Part shown: positions 1 through 10,570 of the stretch, piece by piece
Layout: each line of letters begins with the position of its first letter
How positions within the stretch are numbered: the stretch's first letter is position 1
Assembly (NCBI GenBank): GCA_020091685.1
Contig: CM034609.1
Location: 14,910,023 to 14,974,022, forward strand
Reading direction: 5' to 3'
Length of the DNA stretch: 64,000 nt
Source of the DNA: Lutjanus erythropterus
Lineage: Eukaryota; Chordata; Actinopteri; Lutjaniformes; Lutjanidae
The notes under the pieces: model-generated
Database searches by the model: none
What the model was told of the DNA's origin: nothing
What the model saw: only the letters and a program-made list of their open reading frames with translations
Program-made: the position numbers and the translations under genes

Positions 1-353
1 GCACAGTTGTGCACACGGACACTGCACAGAGAGGCTGACCCTGCTGTGACTCCCTTGGTCCGTTTCCCACACACACACAAACAAATGACGCCAAATATCC
101 ATGACTAGGAAGCATTGTTTATGAAATTCAGCGTTGCTTTGGAATAAATACTGATCATCAGCTGACAGGCTACTACTCATAAACACAGTTTGCTCAAAGT
201 TTCTGGCTAAGAAATGTCTCTGGACTCCCATGATAGGAAAACATTTCCTATCAAACAAAAACATTTTGCACGTGCAATCTGACCACAACTGTCCTTAATC
301 CTCAGCATTTAACAGATTTAATAAACTCTTGTGGTCTTGTGGTTGGCATGCTT
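1..353. other. Intergenic sequence, no gene seen
   Basis: The sequence is AT-rich with no splice-bounded open frame, RNA gene or clear repeat boundary. A short CA run near position 70 is the only simple repeat. Confidence 0.6.
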
Positions 354-1112
354 CAGTTTGGAGAAGCAGAGAGGAGTACCAGCATGCAAGCTAAGCAATG
401 TACTGCTGTGCACAGTGTCAGCAAGAAACATATTTTAGCCACTTTAAAAAAGTCCACCTAAGTATAAATTATATATTTAGAATATTTTCAATGCTTTACT
501 TTGCTGTCAGACAGCCTTTTCCAACGGCAAACTGTCATTACACAAGCCAAATATCGGTCTTTCCAAACCAACCAAACTCCATGGGCAAAATTAGTAACTT
601 TATCTTGCAGCTTATTGGAGTTACTGCTCTATCAATGCCAATAATATGTTAGTCAGTTAGTGTTACTGTGTAACCTGGTGAATCTAAAAAACACCAAAGT
701 CACAAAATAACACAAACAAACTAACAGATCAAAGCAGCGATAAACCAGCAACTCCTGTGTTCTATGAGGAAAAATTATAGATTGTGTCAATGGATTCTGG
801 GTGGCTTGAAGAGAGCAATGTTTGAGTCGTATAATGTCTGTTTCCCATCAAAAAAGGCTGTCTGACAACAAAGTAAAGCAGTGAAAATATTCTAAATATA
901 GCATACATGTAAGCTAATACTGTTTTGTTTTAGTTGGACTTTTTTAAGTGGCTAAAATACTTTTTGTTGCTGACCCTGTCCACAGCAGTACATTGCTCAG
1001 CTTCTGTGATGGTGCTCCTCTCTGCTTCTCCAAACTGTGTCCACTGTCATCTGCTGCAGGTAAAACACTGACCTCATACAACTCCACTTCAAATAATCCA
1101 AAGTATCCTGTT
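354..1112. mobile_element. Palindromic non-autonomous element, copy 1
   Basis: The left arm (354-515) is the reverse complement of the right arm (857-1037) with scattered mismatches. For example, CAGTTTGGAGAAGCAGAGAG at 354 is answered by CTCTCTGCTTCTCCAAACTG ending at 1037. Near 1091-1110 the right side has AATAATCCAAAGTATCC, close to the terminal repeat of the complete copy at 63466-63963. The left terminal repeat is not recognisable here. Between the arms is about 340 bases of unrelated AT-rich sequence. It looks like a fold-back MITE. Open frames inside it (398-652, 948-1232) are not genes. Confidence 0.75.
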
Positions 1113-1784
1113 AATGATGCCCGGCTTCAGCGATCATCTCTCATCCAGAGAAGCACGCTAAGATTAGACCACAGATCAGCAGAGATGACATCTGCATCCT
1201 GCCAGCGCTCTGCCAGAGAAGGTGTGAGGTGACACATCTGTTGGCAGCAGTCAGAGGCCCTTCCACGTCATCACGGAGGCTGGGTGGGTCGGGGTGAGCC
1301 ACTTGGGGAGTGCTATGCAGGGGTTCAAGTGGAAGTGGCCTGAAATCACACAGGCTCCAAAGTTAACCCAAACTCCCAAGGTAGTCGTTGTGTTCAAACT
1401 AACTTGGAGCTGCTCATGAGATTTTTTCCATGAAAGATGCTGTTTGATCGATGGGAATTTTTGTTAGGAGCCAGAATTGACATTTATTATTTCTCACAGG
1501 ACTGCTTGGTATTGTTTTCATGTTAAGTAATCTTCTTTACTTTGTTGACAGTGTTTCATTGAAATTTGTTTAAAGAGGAATATTTCTTGATAATATCACA
1601 CAAACTAAGCTTTCTCAAAAACCAGAGAACCAATTCAGACTTAAGAGAGGAATCTACTCTACTCTGCACATTTTTGTGAATGGCTTACAATGACACTGTG
1701 AAAAAGAAAGAAATAATAGAAATAATTCATTCAATGTCATTTCAATAAGAATAGAAATTGTTTGGTTAAGGCAGGCGGTCACTG
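1113..1784. other. Intergenic sequence, no gene seen
   Basis: I see no coding frame, RNA gene or clear repeat end. A short GGGTGGGTCGGGGTG G-rich patch lies near 1280-1296. Confidence 0.5.
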
Positions 1785-2147
1785 AACTCAAACTACAGAG
1801 TGCATATTTTCAGAGCAGTGGGCTTTTGTTTTCAGGATAACAGGTTTAGCTTTACATCGACTGATAATTGACAGTTATAAATAGCTGATCATCTTAGAAT
1901 GGAGAACTCGGCATTGCTTGTAATTGCCAAATGCTACACTTGTCTTGTACTCCTGCAGTGTTCCTGCAGCCTGCCTGAGCTTTCTTGAGTCTGGGGAGGA
2001 GGGGTCGGGGGGAAACAACTCATTCCAACCATAGATCGTATATTAGATATGATTTCAACCTAATTTATATACTGTCATGGTTGTAATTTACAATATGGAC
2101 TGCAGTATATTTTTAGATGCACAATTGTACATATTGCTCCTTTAAAG
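1785..2147 (-). mobile_element. Interspersed repeat, GGAGCAATATGT family, copy 1
   Basis: In reverse orientation this shares its order of blocks with the copies near 32361, 34323 and 37230: the terminal TTAAAGGAGCAATATGT, a CTGCAGTCCA block, a block on the theme CATAGACTGTATATTA, a GAGGAAGCTCAGGCAGGCT block, and near its far end the block read here as AGCAGTGGGCTTTTGTTTTC. It has no coding capacity. The superfamily is undetermined. Confidence 0.65.
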
Positions 2148-3065
2148 GAATTATGTGGCTCTAAAACTAAATCTCCGTACTACTATCACTTGTAAGCATG
2201 ACAGAATATACAAATATGGATAGATATCATGAAATAAACAGTATCAAATTTAGTTAAGACAATGAAGTTTTGTTGCTTTTTCTTTTCTTTACTCATAAAA
2301 TTGATTGCTGACTAATTCGTTTCCCTTTAAAAGGATGACAGAGACAAGACACAGCAAATCAATCAAAGAGATCAACATGACAGTGAGTTGGTTAATAAGC
2401 TCCTTCCTGTCTCATGGCCAGTTCCCCAGCTGGAAATGGGTCAGGGTAACTCAGACCGTATCAGGATGAAACAACAGTCACAATGAACCAAACTCCTGTG
2501 TGCACATAGCCTGCTAATGTGATACTTATCTTGCCCGGACAGGAAATATTACTATCTTTACTATTGTCCCACACATCATGTCACTACGACACAGCTGTTA
2601 CGTTCTAATATCATTTCAATTACGGTAACAATGTGCCTGTTATTCAAGTCAAATTGTTGGTGTGGGATGAGATTGCTGGGTCATGAAATGGCCCACTTTT
2701 CACAACTCATAAATGTGAGGTGTCAGAGCTCTCTCCATGACCCAAATGGTAAAACACTCCCGCTGCATAATGCCCCACAAACTCAAATCTGGGTCACATT
2801 TACTAATTCTGTAAGTTTCAGCAGTATGTAACCGCCCAAGGTCATCCTGGAAAATTAGTGTCTGGTAAGATCGTTAATACTGCAGCCACTGACTGTAAGA
2901 CGGATACTCTGTAGGAGGTGTGACCAAAGAAAATGTTCAATAAGCCGCACGTCTAAATGAAGTCGCACTAAAGTTACCCTTAATTAGGTCTTCACTGGCT
3001 GTGTCACGGCAGTGGTCCCTCTGCTGTGGCAGCTAATGACAGTTTGTCCCTGCTCTGTTTACCAG

Positions 3066-3068
<3 letters not shown>
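2148..3068. other. Intergenic sequence, no gene seen
   Basis: I find no supported gene. The small open frame at 2631-2831 has no recognisable similarity or splice context and I treat it as chance. Confidence 0.5.

Positions 3069-3121
<53 letters not shown>
3069..3121 (+). repeat. (TG)n microsatellite
   Basis: About 26 uninterrupted TG units. Confidence 0.97.
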
Positions 3122-3122
<1 letters not shown>

Positions 3123-3172
3123 ATGAGCAAAGGGGATTAACTGCTGAATCTATCCTTTGATGCAAACATATA

Positions 3173-3926
3173 CACTCTTAGAAATAAGGGTTCCAAAAAG
3201 GGTCCTTCCCAAAGCGCTTGAGGTTCTACAGAACCATTTGCTTCTGAAGAACCCTTTTTTGAAGAAAGGGTCTATCAAAAATTCTTTGCAAGGCTACAGG
3301 TTTGATTAAGAACCATTTTCATCCAAAGAAACTTTGACAAAAGAGTTCTTCAAGGAATTCAACAATCCTTGAAGAACTAGGTAGAACCCCCTGGGTAGGT
3401 TCCAGATTAGGGCTGCAACTAATGATTATGTCGATTCATCTGTTATTTATTTTATCAGTTGGTCAATTGATTGTTTGGTCTACAAAATGTCAGAAAATGG
3501 TGAAAAATGTTTTATCAGTGTTTCCCAAAGGACAAGATGATGTCCTCAAATGTCTTGCTTTGTCCACAACCCAAAGACATTCAGTTTACCATCATAAATG
3601 AGTAAAGAAACCAAAAAATATTTGCATTTTTAAAAGCTGAAATCTGAGAATTTTTACTTTTTTTTTCTTGAAAAATGACTCAAACTGAATAATTGATTAT
3701 TAAAATTGCTGGTGATTCAACAATTCACAGTAGAACCCTCTGGGTGGGTTCTGAATAAAACCCTTGGAATATAAAAAGGTTCTCAGTAAAACTTCCTGGG
3801 TGGATTCTTGTTACCATCCTTGGAAGGTGTAAAGATTTTGGATAGAACCCCCAAAGACTAATTAGGGTTCTAACAGGAACCAAAAAAGGGTTATGGTTCT
3901 TCTCAGCACCATTATTTCTAAGAGTG
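3173..3926 (+). mobile_element. Non-autonomous DNA transposon with CACTCTTAGAAATAA ends, copy 1
   Basis: Perfect 15-bp terminal inverted repeats, CACTCTTAGAAATAA at 3173-3187 and TTATTTCTAAGAGTG at 3912-3926, bound a body built from repeated GAACC(C/A) and GGTTCT motifs in both orientations. This is the style of an abundant family of fish fold-back elements. It carries another element inside it (3408-3728). No target-site duplication is evident. A second, older copy lies in the opposite orientation at about 13568-14146. Confidence 0.8.
3408..3728 (+). mobile_element. hAT-like MITE, GGGCTGCAACTAA family, nested copy
   Basis: It begins TAGGGCTGCAACTAATGATT and continues with a body typical of a very common percomorph MITE (blocks such as GTTTGGTCTACAAAATGTCAG and AGTGTTTCCCAAAGGACAAG). 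The expected right terminus (GCAGCTCTA or similar) is missing, so it is right-truncated or decayed. It interrupts the older CACTCTTAG element, whose GGTAGAACCCCCTGGGTAGG-type motifs resume just after it. It is therefore the later insertion. Confidence 0.7.
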
Positions 3927-3929
3927 CAG

Positions 3930-6200
3930 GAGTCAAAATATATAGGTCAGTGAGATTTAAAAGATCAAGAGATAAAATCAATAGACTATAAAATGTCAGC
4001 AGGTACAGAGAGCAGCATACACCAACCCTGCTGCTGTACAAGACAATAGCCCTGTGATACTTTTAGATGAATTAACCACATCATAAGCACAATATGTCAT
4101 CTGTAATGCTGTCATGCTGTTCATCGCGGATGTCTACATAATCCCTCCATTTGCACACAAATGATAAGCAACTTACAAAACACTACACATGGCCATTACC
4201 AATATTAACTCACTCTGACTTATCAGCAGTCAAACACTAAGTGAGCCCATTGTGAAATCATTTAAGTTGCCAGGCTAATGAGGCTTACGACCGCCACTAA
4301 GGATGAAGACATGTGGGTGATTGTGGCCCAGGAATATGGGTCAATGAAGAGAAAAAGGCATTTCATTTGCAGAGCAACAGTCTTGCTGTGTTTCTCATGC
4401 CTGTTTGTATTCTGTTGCTACCCATGTCACAGACATAATGCATCTGCACATCACCAGCTGCATGTGAGAGGCAGTGCCCTGTTGCTCAGATATAGGGTTA
4501 AGTTTTCTCCCATGAGTCTGGGGGTCTATTTTCACCAGCACAAGCGCTACTGTATTATAATTGAGATATTAAGATTTTAGGAATACTACAGGTAGCAGTG
4601 TGTGTGTATCCAACAAGTGAGCTGAAGTCTTTCGTAATGTTTCTAAATTGGAGAAAGCATGATTGTGTTATCTTAGTGATATGTGTGTGAAAGCAAAGCT
4701 CAGAGAGAAGATCACATCCAAATTGTAGGCAGAATGCTTAATGTTGGAGGACAGGTTCCCAAGATCCTTAGTAAGGCCACGGGTCAATAAAAGACCTCAG
4801 GTTTACACTCACTGAGCCGAAGGAAACGTGACATCCAGCATTTTTTATCTTACAGCCAAGCCATAATTTGAGAAAGTGTCCTCACTACCACCAATTTCAC
4901 CATTTGGGGACTAATAAAGGCATACCTTGTCTTATCTTATTTTGGTATATAGTTTAGACAATATTAAAGATCCAAGACAAAACTGACTCGACTGTGAGAA
5001 AAAGGTGCAATTACAAACCCATTTGCTACTCCAGCACCATGGATAGCACCATGGATTTATCAATACACTACACAGTTAGGCCACTAATATTTTACAGCTG
5101 GGGCCAAAGAATCTAACTTGCACAAACTTCAGTCAGACTAATATATTCAACTAAACAACCTCTCTGCCCCTGCAGTCTCTCTGCTACTGGAAGATGGAGA
5201 GGGGGGATGACAGTGTAACAAAAATGGGTGCAATTTGGACATTTTGCTCTAATCCGACCTCAAATGACCTACTGACCAGAAGCACTAATGATGCCACTCT
5301 GTCCGTATTTTTGCTTGGATTTCCCTTTTATCCAGTCCCATTAATCTTATTTCAACACAAAGCAGCCATACGATAAGGATGAGGGATGCCCGGACAGAAA
5401 TACATGACCTGAATACATCTCTTCACTCATCTACAGAATAGACGTATAGTCACTGCAGTCCATTAGACTATATCTGTGCCGCTCACGCGCACTAATGATT
5501 ACACAGGTTGCCATGTTTCACTCTACATTCACCCCACGTGTGGCGTCACACTTGTAGACACAGGAGGTTGAATTTAGGTATAGGTGCTTATAAGGTTGCT
5601 AGGTAGAGGCATGTGAATCATTTATTCACGGGCATTGCAGGTCAGATTTGTTTGTTCTGTGTATTAACAGCTTGTCTGTGGCCTATTTCAGTTGAAATAT
5701 AGGCTATCAGGTGTTTCATTCGAGAGAATTCATTTGGGCAACAGTCTTACTAGCAGGATAACTAAAACATCGATATTCATATTAGCTAAATGAAAACAGA
5801 TCATTTTTGTCTTGTTGCCCAATTTGAAACTATTTTGGTATGTGACTTGTGAATCTTATATAATATTATTTGGGCAAATAAAAGCAAGCATGATAGAGGG
5901 TGAAACTTGGGGAAGTACGACCATCCTTCTACTTACTTTTGTTGTGAAAGAAGTGAAATAAGAGTGAAATCCTTTCAGTTTAGCCTACCTGAGAGCCTCC
6001 TGATCACCACACTTGGACACAGCTTGCACAAGACAAGATAAATTAAAAAGTCGGCACTTCTGCCTTTGATGATCCAGCAGCGATGATAAAGTGTAATTTT
6101 ATCTGCTTTATTTGTTGTTTGTTATCTGCTTTATCTGTTAATTTATTTTAGATTATTATTTTTTTTTAGATAGAATAAGAAATGAGATGAGAAATGACAA
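3930..6200. other. Intergenic sequence, no gene seen
   Basis: I find no supported gene. The frames at 4278-4580 and 5194-5376 lack similarity or splice context. A local tandem duplication, AGCACCATGGAT twice, sits at about 5033-5056. Confidence 0.5.
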
Positions 6201-6204
6201 AATA

Positions 6205-6600
6205 ATGGGAAACTTGCTCAGAACAATGAGTTATTTTTTAATCATTATGAGTTAGTATCTCACAAATAATGACTTAAAGTCTAGGTCATTATTTTGAGAA
6301 AGTCTCATCATTTTGAGATTATTTTGAGATGCACAAGTCATTATTTCAAGAAACTCATTATTTTGAGCAATTAAGACATCATTTTTAGATACTAACTCTT
6401 TCTTGAAATAATGAGTAACTCATCTAAGACATATACTAATTAGTTATCTTGACATGAATAATTATTTCAAGAAAGTACCTCATTATTTTAAGCAATCGAG
6501 ACATTATTTTGATGTAACAGGACAGTAATTTGAGATGCTAAGTCATTATTCTGAGGTATTAAGTCATTACTTCGAGATAGTTTCTCATTATAATGACTCA
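6205..6600. repeat. Degenerate tandem array on the theme TCATTATTTTGAGA
   Basis: About 20 loosely spaced units of (G)TCATTATTTTGAGA, and their inverted form TCTTGAAATAATGA, fill this stretch. It lies just upstream of the med9 promoter. Period and orientation are irregular, so it may be the inside of a decayed MITE rather than a true satellite. Confidence 0.7.
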
Positions 6601-6739
6601 CAGGATCTATTTTTATTACATTGGCAGAAACGAATAAGTACTATTCAGATTTTATAAATGTTTATACCAAATAAAAAAATAAACCCCGCTTTATTATTTT
6701 CGGGGTGATTTGTGACTTTTTCATTGCAGTTTAAAAATC

Positions 6740-6811
6740 ATTTACAGCTTTTATCGAGGGACGTCATCAGGCAATACGTGACGTTATCAGTCTGCGCCGT
6801 GAGGCTGGGAA
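6740..6811 (+). promoter_or_regulatory. med9: med9 core promoter with two CRE/ATF-type sites
   Basis: Just upstream of the med9 start codon the sequence becomes relatively CpG-rich. It contains GACGTCAT (6760-6767) and TGACGTTA (6779-6786), both one base from the CREB/ATF consensus TGACGTCA on one strand or the other. There is no good TATA box, as expected for a housekeeping Mediator gene. The transcription start is inferred, not seen. Confidence 0.55.
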
Positions 6812-7344
6812 ATGAGCATGATGGCGGCGGCTCAACCAAAGATCGAGAAAGAGGGCGAAGACTGCTCTTTGCTGCCTTTAGTCCATGATATTATCAAATG
6901 GTAAGATGACCGACACGTTCATGTGTGTTACGTGTTTATCCACGGCATTGTTGACACCTCTTTAGGGGTCGTAAACAAGCGCTTTCGTGGAGTTGATGTG
7001 CTTGTTGTTAGCTAAAGCTAACGTTAGCTGTTAGTCATACCTGGGCTAGATTTAAAAAAAAATGTAACTAGATGTCCAAAATAACAACATCATGGAAATG
7101 ATTTTTTACCTTACTCTGTTTAAGCATGGACAAAGACAGCCAGGATGTCCACCAAGAACTGGCCAAGCTAAAGGCGAAGATCCAGGAGGCTCGGGAGCAG
7201 ATCTCTAACATGCCCGGGATAGACAGCAGCCCGTCGGAGCAGCAGCAGCAGCTGGCCACGCTGCGGGAGCAGGTCCGCACCAAGAACCAGCTGTTACAGA
7301 AGTACAAGAGTCTGTGCATGTTTGATGTGCCGAAAGCATCATGA
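6812..7344 (+). CDS. med9: Mediator of RNA polymerase II transcription subunit 9
   Basis: MED9 is a small subunit of the middle module of Mediator, the nuclear co-activator that links transcription factors to RNA polymerase II. Coding exon 1 is 6812-6900 and ends at a GTAAG donor. Coding exon 2 is 7125-7344 after a CTGTTTAAG acceptor; the intron is 224 bases and splits a Cys codon. The product is about 102 residues. It shows the family core [18 protein letters not shown] (residues 19-36), then a predicted coiled-coil helix with the MPGI motif, and ends [20 protein letters not shown] plus a short tail, nearly identical to the C-terminal part of human MED9. The Pro/Gln-rich N-terminal extension of the mammalian protein is absent. 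Three in-frame ATGs (6812, 6818, 6821) compete; I chose the first, but any could be used. It converges on rasd1 as in mammals. Confidence 0.96.
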
Positions 7345-7690
7345 AACTGAAGCCTGGATCACTGCACTGAATGGAGGAAGCTGACGGACTATTTGTTCTC
7401 ATCCTCGCCTATGGAGCAGTCAAATGAGGGATTCAAGGACACCAGGATGGACGTTTACATGAGCAAATGACTTATTTTTCCTCAGTTGTAGCGCAGTGCA
7501 AGATGTTTTTAAACATCAGACTGACCTCTTTTGAGCTTACATTTTGCATTGCAGCATTGGACACTCGGTTATGTAGTGTTTGTATTAAATTTAGTTTTAT
7601 TTTATTTTATTTTTTTTCTTCATTTTCTTATTTTGTGATATCTTGTCATATCCCTATTTTGTAATAAAATTAAATGATTAAGAACTGACT
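7345..7690 (+). terminator. med9: med9 3' UTR and polyadenylation signal
   Basis: A canonical AATAAA lies at 7663-7668, about 320 bases after the stop codon, preceded by T-rich sequence. Cleavage is expected near 7680-7690. Confidence 0.75.
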
Positions 7691-8290
7691 GGCCCTAAAG
7701 CCGTTTTAACTAGCCAACAAGTGGTAGTAGTACAGGTTTATTTGAGCCTGTGGCTGTAAATATTAATTAAGCATCTTTTTTTAAATCAATTAAGCCACCA
7801 TATGCAAAATAATTAGGGATGCAACTAACATTATTGTCATTATTGATTAATCTGACTAGAGTTGCAACAGCTAGAGCTTACTAATTGACTATTGATCATT
7901 CATTAATCGCTTTAGTCATTTTTTTTAAATGAAAAATGTCCAAATTCTCTGATTTCAGCTTCTCAAATGTGAATATTTTTTGCATTCTTCACTCCTCTAT
8001 GATAGTAAACTAATTATTTTATAGACAAAACGACATTTGAGCACATTGCTCTGGGTTCTGGAAAAGAGTGATCAACAATTTTCTCCATTTTCTGTTGTTT
8101 GAAGGATCAAACAACTAATTGATTAATCGAGCAACTAATCAACAGATTACTCACTGATGAAAATAAGCCCTAAATCTGATTATTATTGCCATGATCAACT
8201 ATCAAAATAATGACAACTAATATTCTTTTGATGGATTATTCAACTGATCTTTGCAGCTCTAAAAGCGATCATTCTGTTTGTTGCTTTTAG
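7683..8290 (+). repeat. Segment duplicated on both sides of rasd1, copy A
   Basis: It starts at the expected end of med9 (GGCCCTAAAGCC, then GTGGTAGTAGTAC, GCCTGTGGC, ATTAATTAAGCATCTTTTTT), runs through a hAT-like MITE and ends AGCTCTAAAAGCGAT with GTTTGTTGCTT. The same blocks in the same order and orientation recur at 11543-11960. Copy A is longer because another MITE sits inside it. Confidence 0.75.
7814..8261 (+). mobile_element. hAT-like MITE (GGGCTGCAACTAA family) split by a second copy
   Basis: The outer copy has terminal TAGGGATGCAACTAAC and TTGCAGCTCTA. An inner element of the same family, about 7857-8173, begins TAGAGTTGCAACAGCTAGAG and ends near AAGCCCTAA in the opposite orientation, so one member has inserted into another. 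Both are non-coding. Confidence 0.65.
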
Positions 8291-8431
8291 ACTTGAAGAA
8301 GGTTTTGATTCACAATGTAGTCACATTTAATAACTGGTGACACAGTTTACAGTTTAATCTGAGTGAAAGTGTTGTGGGGAGCTTGTTCAAGGTCCCAAGA
8401 GGACCCTCAGTTCAGTATATTGCAGCTTTAG

Positions 8432-8660
8432 CACTGAAAAAAATCACACAGGAATTTAGTGGAATCAACTAATATTTTCTCATTAAGTTATGTAAATATA
8501 CAAGTTTTATTTATTCAAGTTAAACACAATTTCTAGTATTTTTTTAAATAATTTATAAACATTAATTCTTCTAATGTTAACTTTGACTTGAAATGATGAG
8601 TTGAATGAATGTACTGTACAGAGTTCAATCAACTCATTAAATTAAGTTTGTAAAGAAGAA
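8432..8660. mobile_element. CACTG(T/A)AAAAA-ended MITE, probable copy
   Basis: It begins CACTGAAAAAAATC and has the AT-rich body of this family, with alternating AAGTT and AACTT motifs. The far end is not clear. Confidence 0.4.
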
Positions 8661-8805
8661 ATAGTTCTTCAAAGAATAGTTTGAAGAAAACATATCTGAG
8701 GGAAACTTGCTCTGTGTATGTGCAGTGTGCCTGTGCATGAAGTGACAGGATCTGAGCTATCAGGCAATGAGGTGTTTTAACAAATGGAGAACATTTTGCT
8801 GCTGG

Positions 8806-8994
8806 CACTGAAAAAAAAAATGCTATAAGCTTTTGTTGAGATGATTTACTTTTCTTCTTTAGATAAACTCGACTCTGTGAGTTTGAGAAACCCCTCAAAG
8901 AGTTTGAGCTGGGGTCAGAACTCAAAAATCTTACTGAACTAAGAACGCATTTTGAGTTTTCTCAACTTTTTCGTTTTTGCAATGCAGTACAGTG
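8806..8994. mobile_element. CACTG(T/A)AAAAA-ended MITE, short copy
   Basis: It opens CACTGAAAAAAAAAA and closes TTTTTGCAATGCAGTACAGTG. It shares the GAGCTGGGGTCAGAACTCAA block with the complete copy at 16786-17209 (GATCTGGGCTCAGAACTCAA there). Confidence 0.6.
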
Positions 8995-9044
8995 TGGAGT
9001 TTAATGAAACGTGTTTGAAAGGAAAGAGAAGAGGAAGACAGATT

Positions 9045-9449
9045 ATGAAAGTAACAAGTTGTTTTATTTTCTCTTTTATGCAAAAATTGACGCAGACATA
9101 ATAAATACACATTCAGAATCAAATTTGTTCTTAATGCAACAAACAAAATTCAAGTTCCACCAAGTTTTGAAAAAAAAAAAAAAAAAGCAAAATGTAAACA
9201 TTTTTTCTCAAGTGCCGGTTCTCGGCAGGCTAATGAAGAGGCAGATTTTACAGCATTTTCAGAGCATCTACTGCTTCACTACACGGGGACCAAAAATGAG
9301 CCACCTGCCTCATGTGTCTCTGCACTATTTGGACCACAATGTGTCTCTGTCTCCTCACATGCTGAAGTCTACAGTACTCATGGGCTCAGTGTCCTGCATG
9401 TCTCCTCCTCAGCTCGGTCAAAGTCTCATAGAAAGTCTCAAACAAAGTG
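9045..9449 (-). terminator. rasd1: rasd1 3' UTR and polyadenylation signal
   Basis: On the - strand an AATAAA lies at 9068-9063, about 380 bases after the rasd1 stop codon. Cleavage is expected near 9045. An A/T homopolymer run (9168-9186) sits within the inferred UTR. Confidence 0.6.
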
Positions 9450-10349
9450 TCAGCATATGACGCAGCCTCTCTCTTTACTCTGACTGCCTCCTACAGCTTT
9501 CTCCTTTATGTACATCAAGTCACTGTGCACGCTGGGTCTCCGTGCAAACGGCGCCACAATCCCGTACGCGTTCCCGTCTTTGCACTTCTTGCTTCTGAGG
9601 GACTTTCTGTGCAGGAGCTCGCAGTACTGCAGGGAAACTTTGCAGTGGCGGTCGGGGCTCATTTCGTTGGGCAGCTTTGCCATGGTGAACAGAGTCTGAA
9701 ACATCTGGTCCACGTTGGTGTTCTTCTTCGCTGAGATTTCAAAGTACGCGCAGTGTTCGTCTCCACCGACCAGCTGCTCTATCTCGTCATCCTGCACCTC
9801 CCGGTAAAAGTCTCTGTCGCACTTGTTGCCGCAGATGACCAGCGGGACATCCACGTTCTCCTTGGTTTTGTTCCGCAGGCAGGACTTGGTCTCATAAATC
9901 TGACGCTTCAGGCGCTGCACCTCCTGGAAGGAGTCTCTGTTATCCAGGCTGAACACCAGGATGAACACATCACCTGGAAAACACAAGAGGAGACAAGTTC
10001 AGTACCAAGTAATAACGTTTTAACTGTCAGTGAACTCTAAAACAGTCACAAGAAGTGTTTTATTAAAGCTCAACTCACCGGTAAGAATTGAAAGCCTCCT
10101 CATGGCAGGGAAGGGATGATTTCCAGATGTGTCCAAAATGTCCAGCTGGTAAACGTCTCCCCTGATGCTGTAGAATTTCCTATGAAAGTCCTCAATAGTG
10201 GGCGTGTACTGGTCGTCAAACCTCTCGTTCAGAAACCTGGAGATGATAGCCGTCTTCCCAACTTTAGTGGAGCCCAGGATCACCATCCTGTGGCAGTTCT
10301 TAGCCGGGATGTCGAACTCGTTCTCGGATGGGGACATTTTCTTAATCAT
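9450..10349 (-). CDS. rasd1: Dexamethasone-induced Ras-related protein 1 (Dexras1/AGS1)
   Basis: RASD1 is a membrane-anchored Ras-family GTPase, induced by glucocorticoid and cAMP, that modulates G-protein and NMDA/nitric-oxide signalling. Coding exon 1 is 10349-10079 (donor GGTGAG), the intron is 105 bases, and exon 2 is 9973-9450 (acceptor TTTTCCAG). They encode 264 residues. Visible motifs are the P-loop GSTKVGKT (26-33), the effector region YTPTIEDF (48-55), DTSG (73-76) where most Ras proteins have DTAG, NKCD (140-143), EISAKKN (169-175) and a C-terminal CAAX box CVIC (261-264). The RASD-specific tail FARRPSVHSDLMYI is present. Human RASD1 is 281 residues; the Gly-rich loop near the C terminus is shorter here. 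I chose the ATG of MIKKMSPSENE, which aligns with the conserved internal MIKKM of human. The frame runs upstream but I see no further ATG in it. RASD2 is excluded by overall match and synteny. Confidence 0.97.
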
Positions 10350-10439
10350 GCTTGCAGCAGTTGCACCCGGAGGTCTGCGGTGCTGGAGCAAGAGATGGTT
10401 TTAAATCCTTTTCCAGTGATGTGAGGGCTCTAACCTCGC

Positions 10440-10570
10440 TGTCTCTCTGAAGCCAGTGGAGGAGCAGGCAGGGGATTTATGGGGGAAGTTTGCCGCGCCT
10501 CCCCCGATGCGTCATGCGTCACGCTCCAGCTTGGGGAGCTGGAGCAGAGCAAGACCCGAAATTATAATGT
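10440..10570 (-). promoter_or_regulatory. rasd1: rasd1 promoter with tandem CRE-like sites and TATA-like box
   Basis: Read on the - strand, CATAAAT (10481-10475) is a plausible TATA box, giving a start near 10445 and a 5' UTR of about 95 bases. Upstream lie two abutting TGACGCA motifs, seen on the + strand as TGCGTCATGCGTCA at 10508-10521. This is the sequence of the proenkephalin CRE-2, placed about 65-75 bases before the inferred start. A perfect 9-bp inverted repeat, GCTCCAGCT and AGCTGGAGC (10523-10545), adjoins them. The promoter is locally GC-rich with several CpGs. Confidence 0.6.

Noticed and set aside
7068-7402. - strand frames opposite med9 exon 2
   Set aside because: Shadow frames; the + strand matches MED9 strongly.
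9447-10424. Several + strand frames opposite rasd1
   Set aside because: They are shadows of the rasd1 coding strand; the - strand frame has clear Ras motifs and splice sites.
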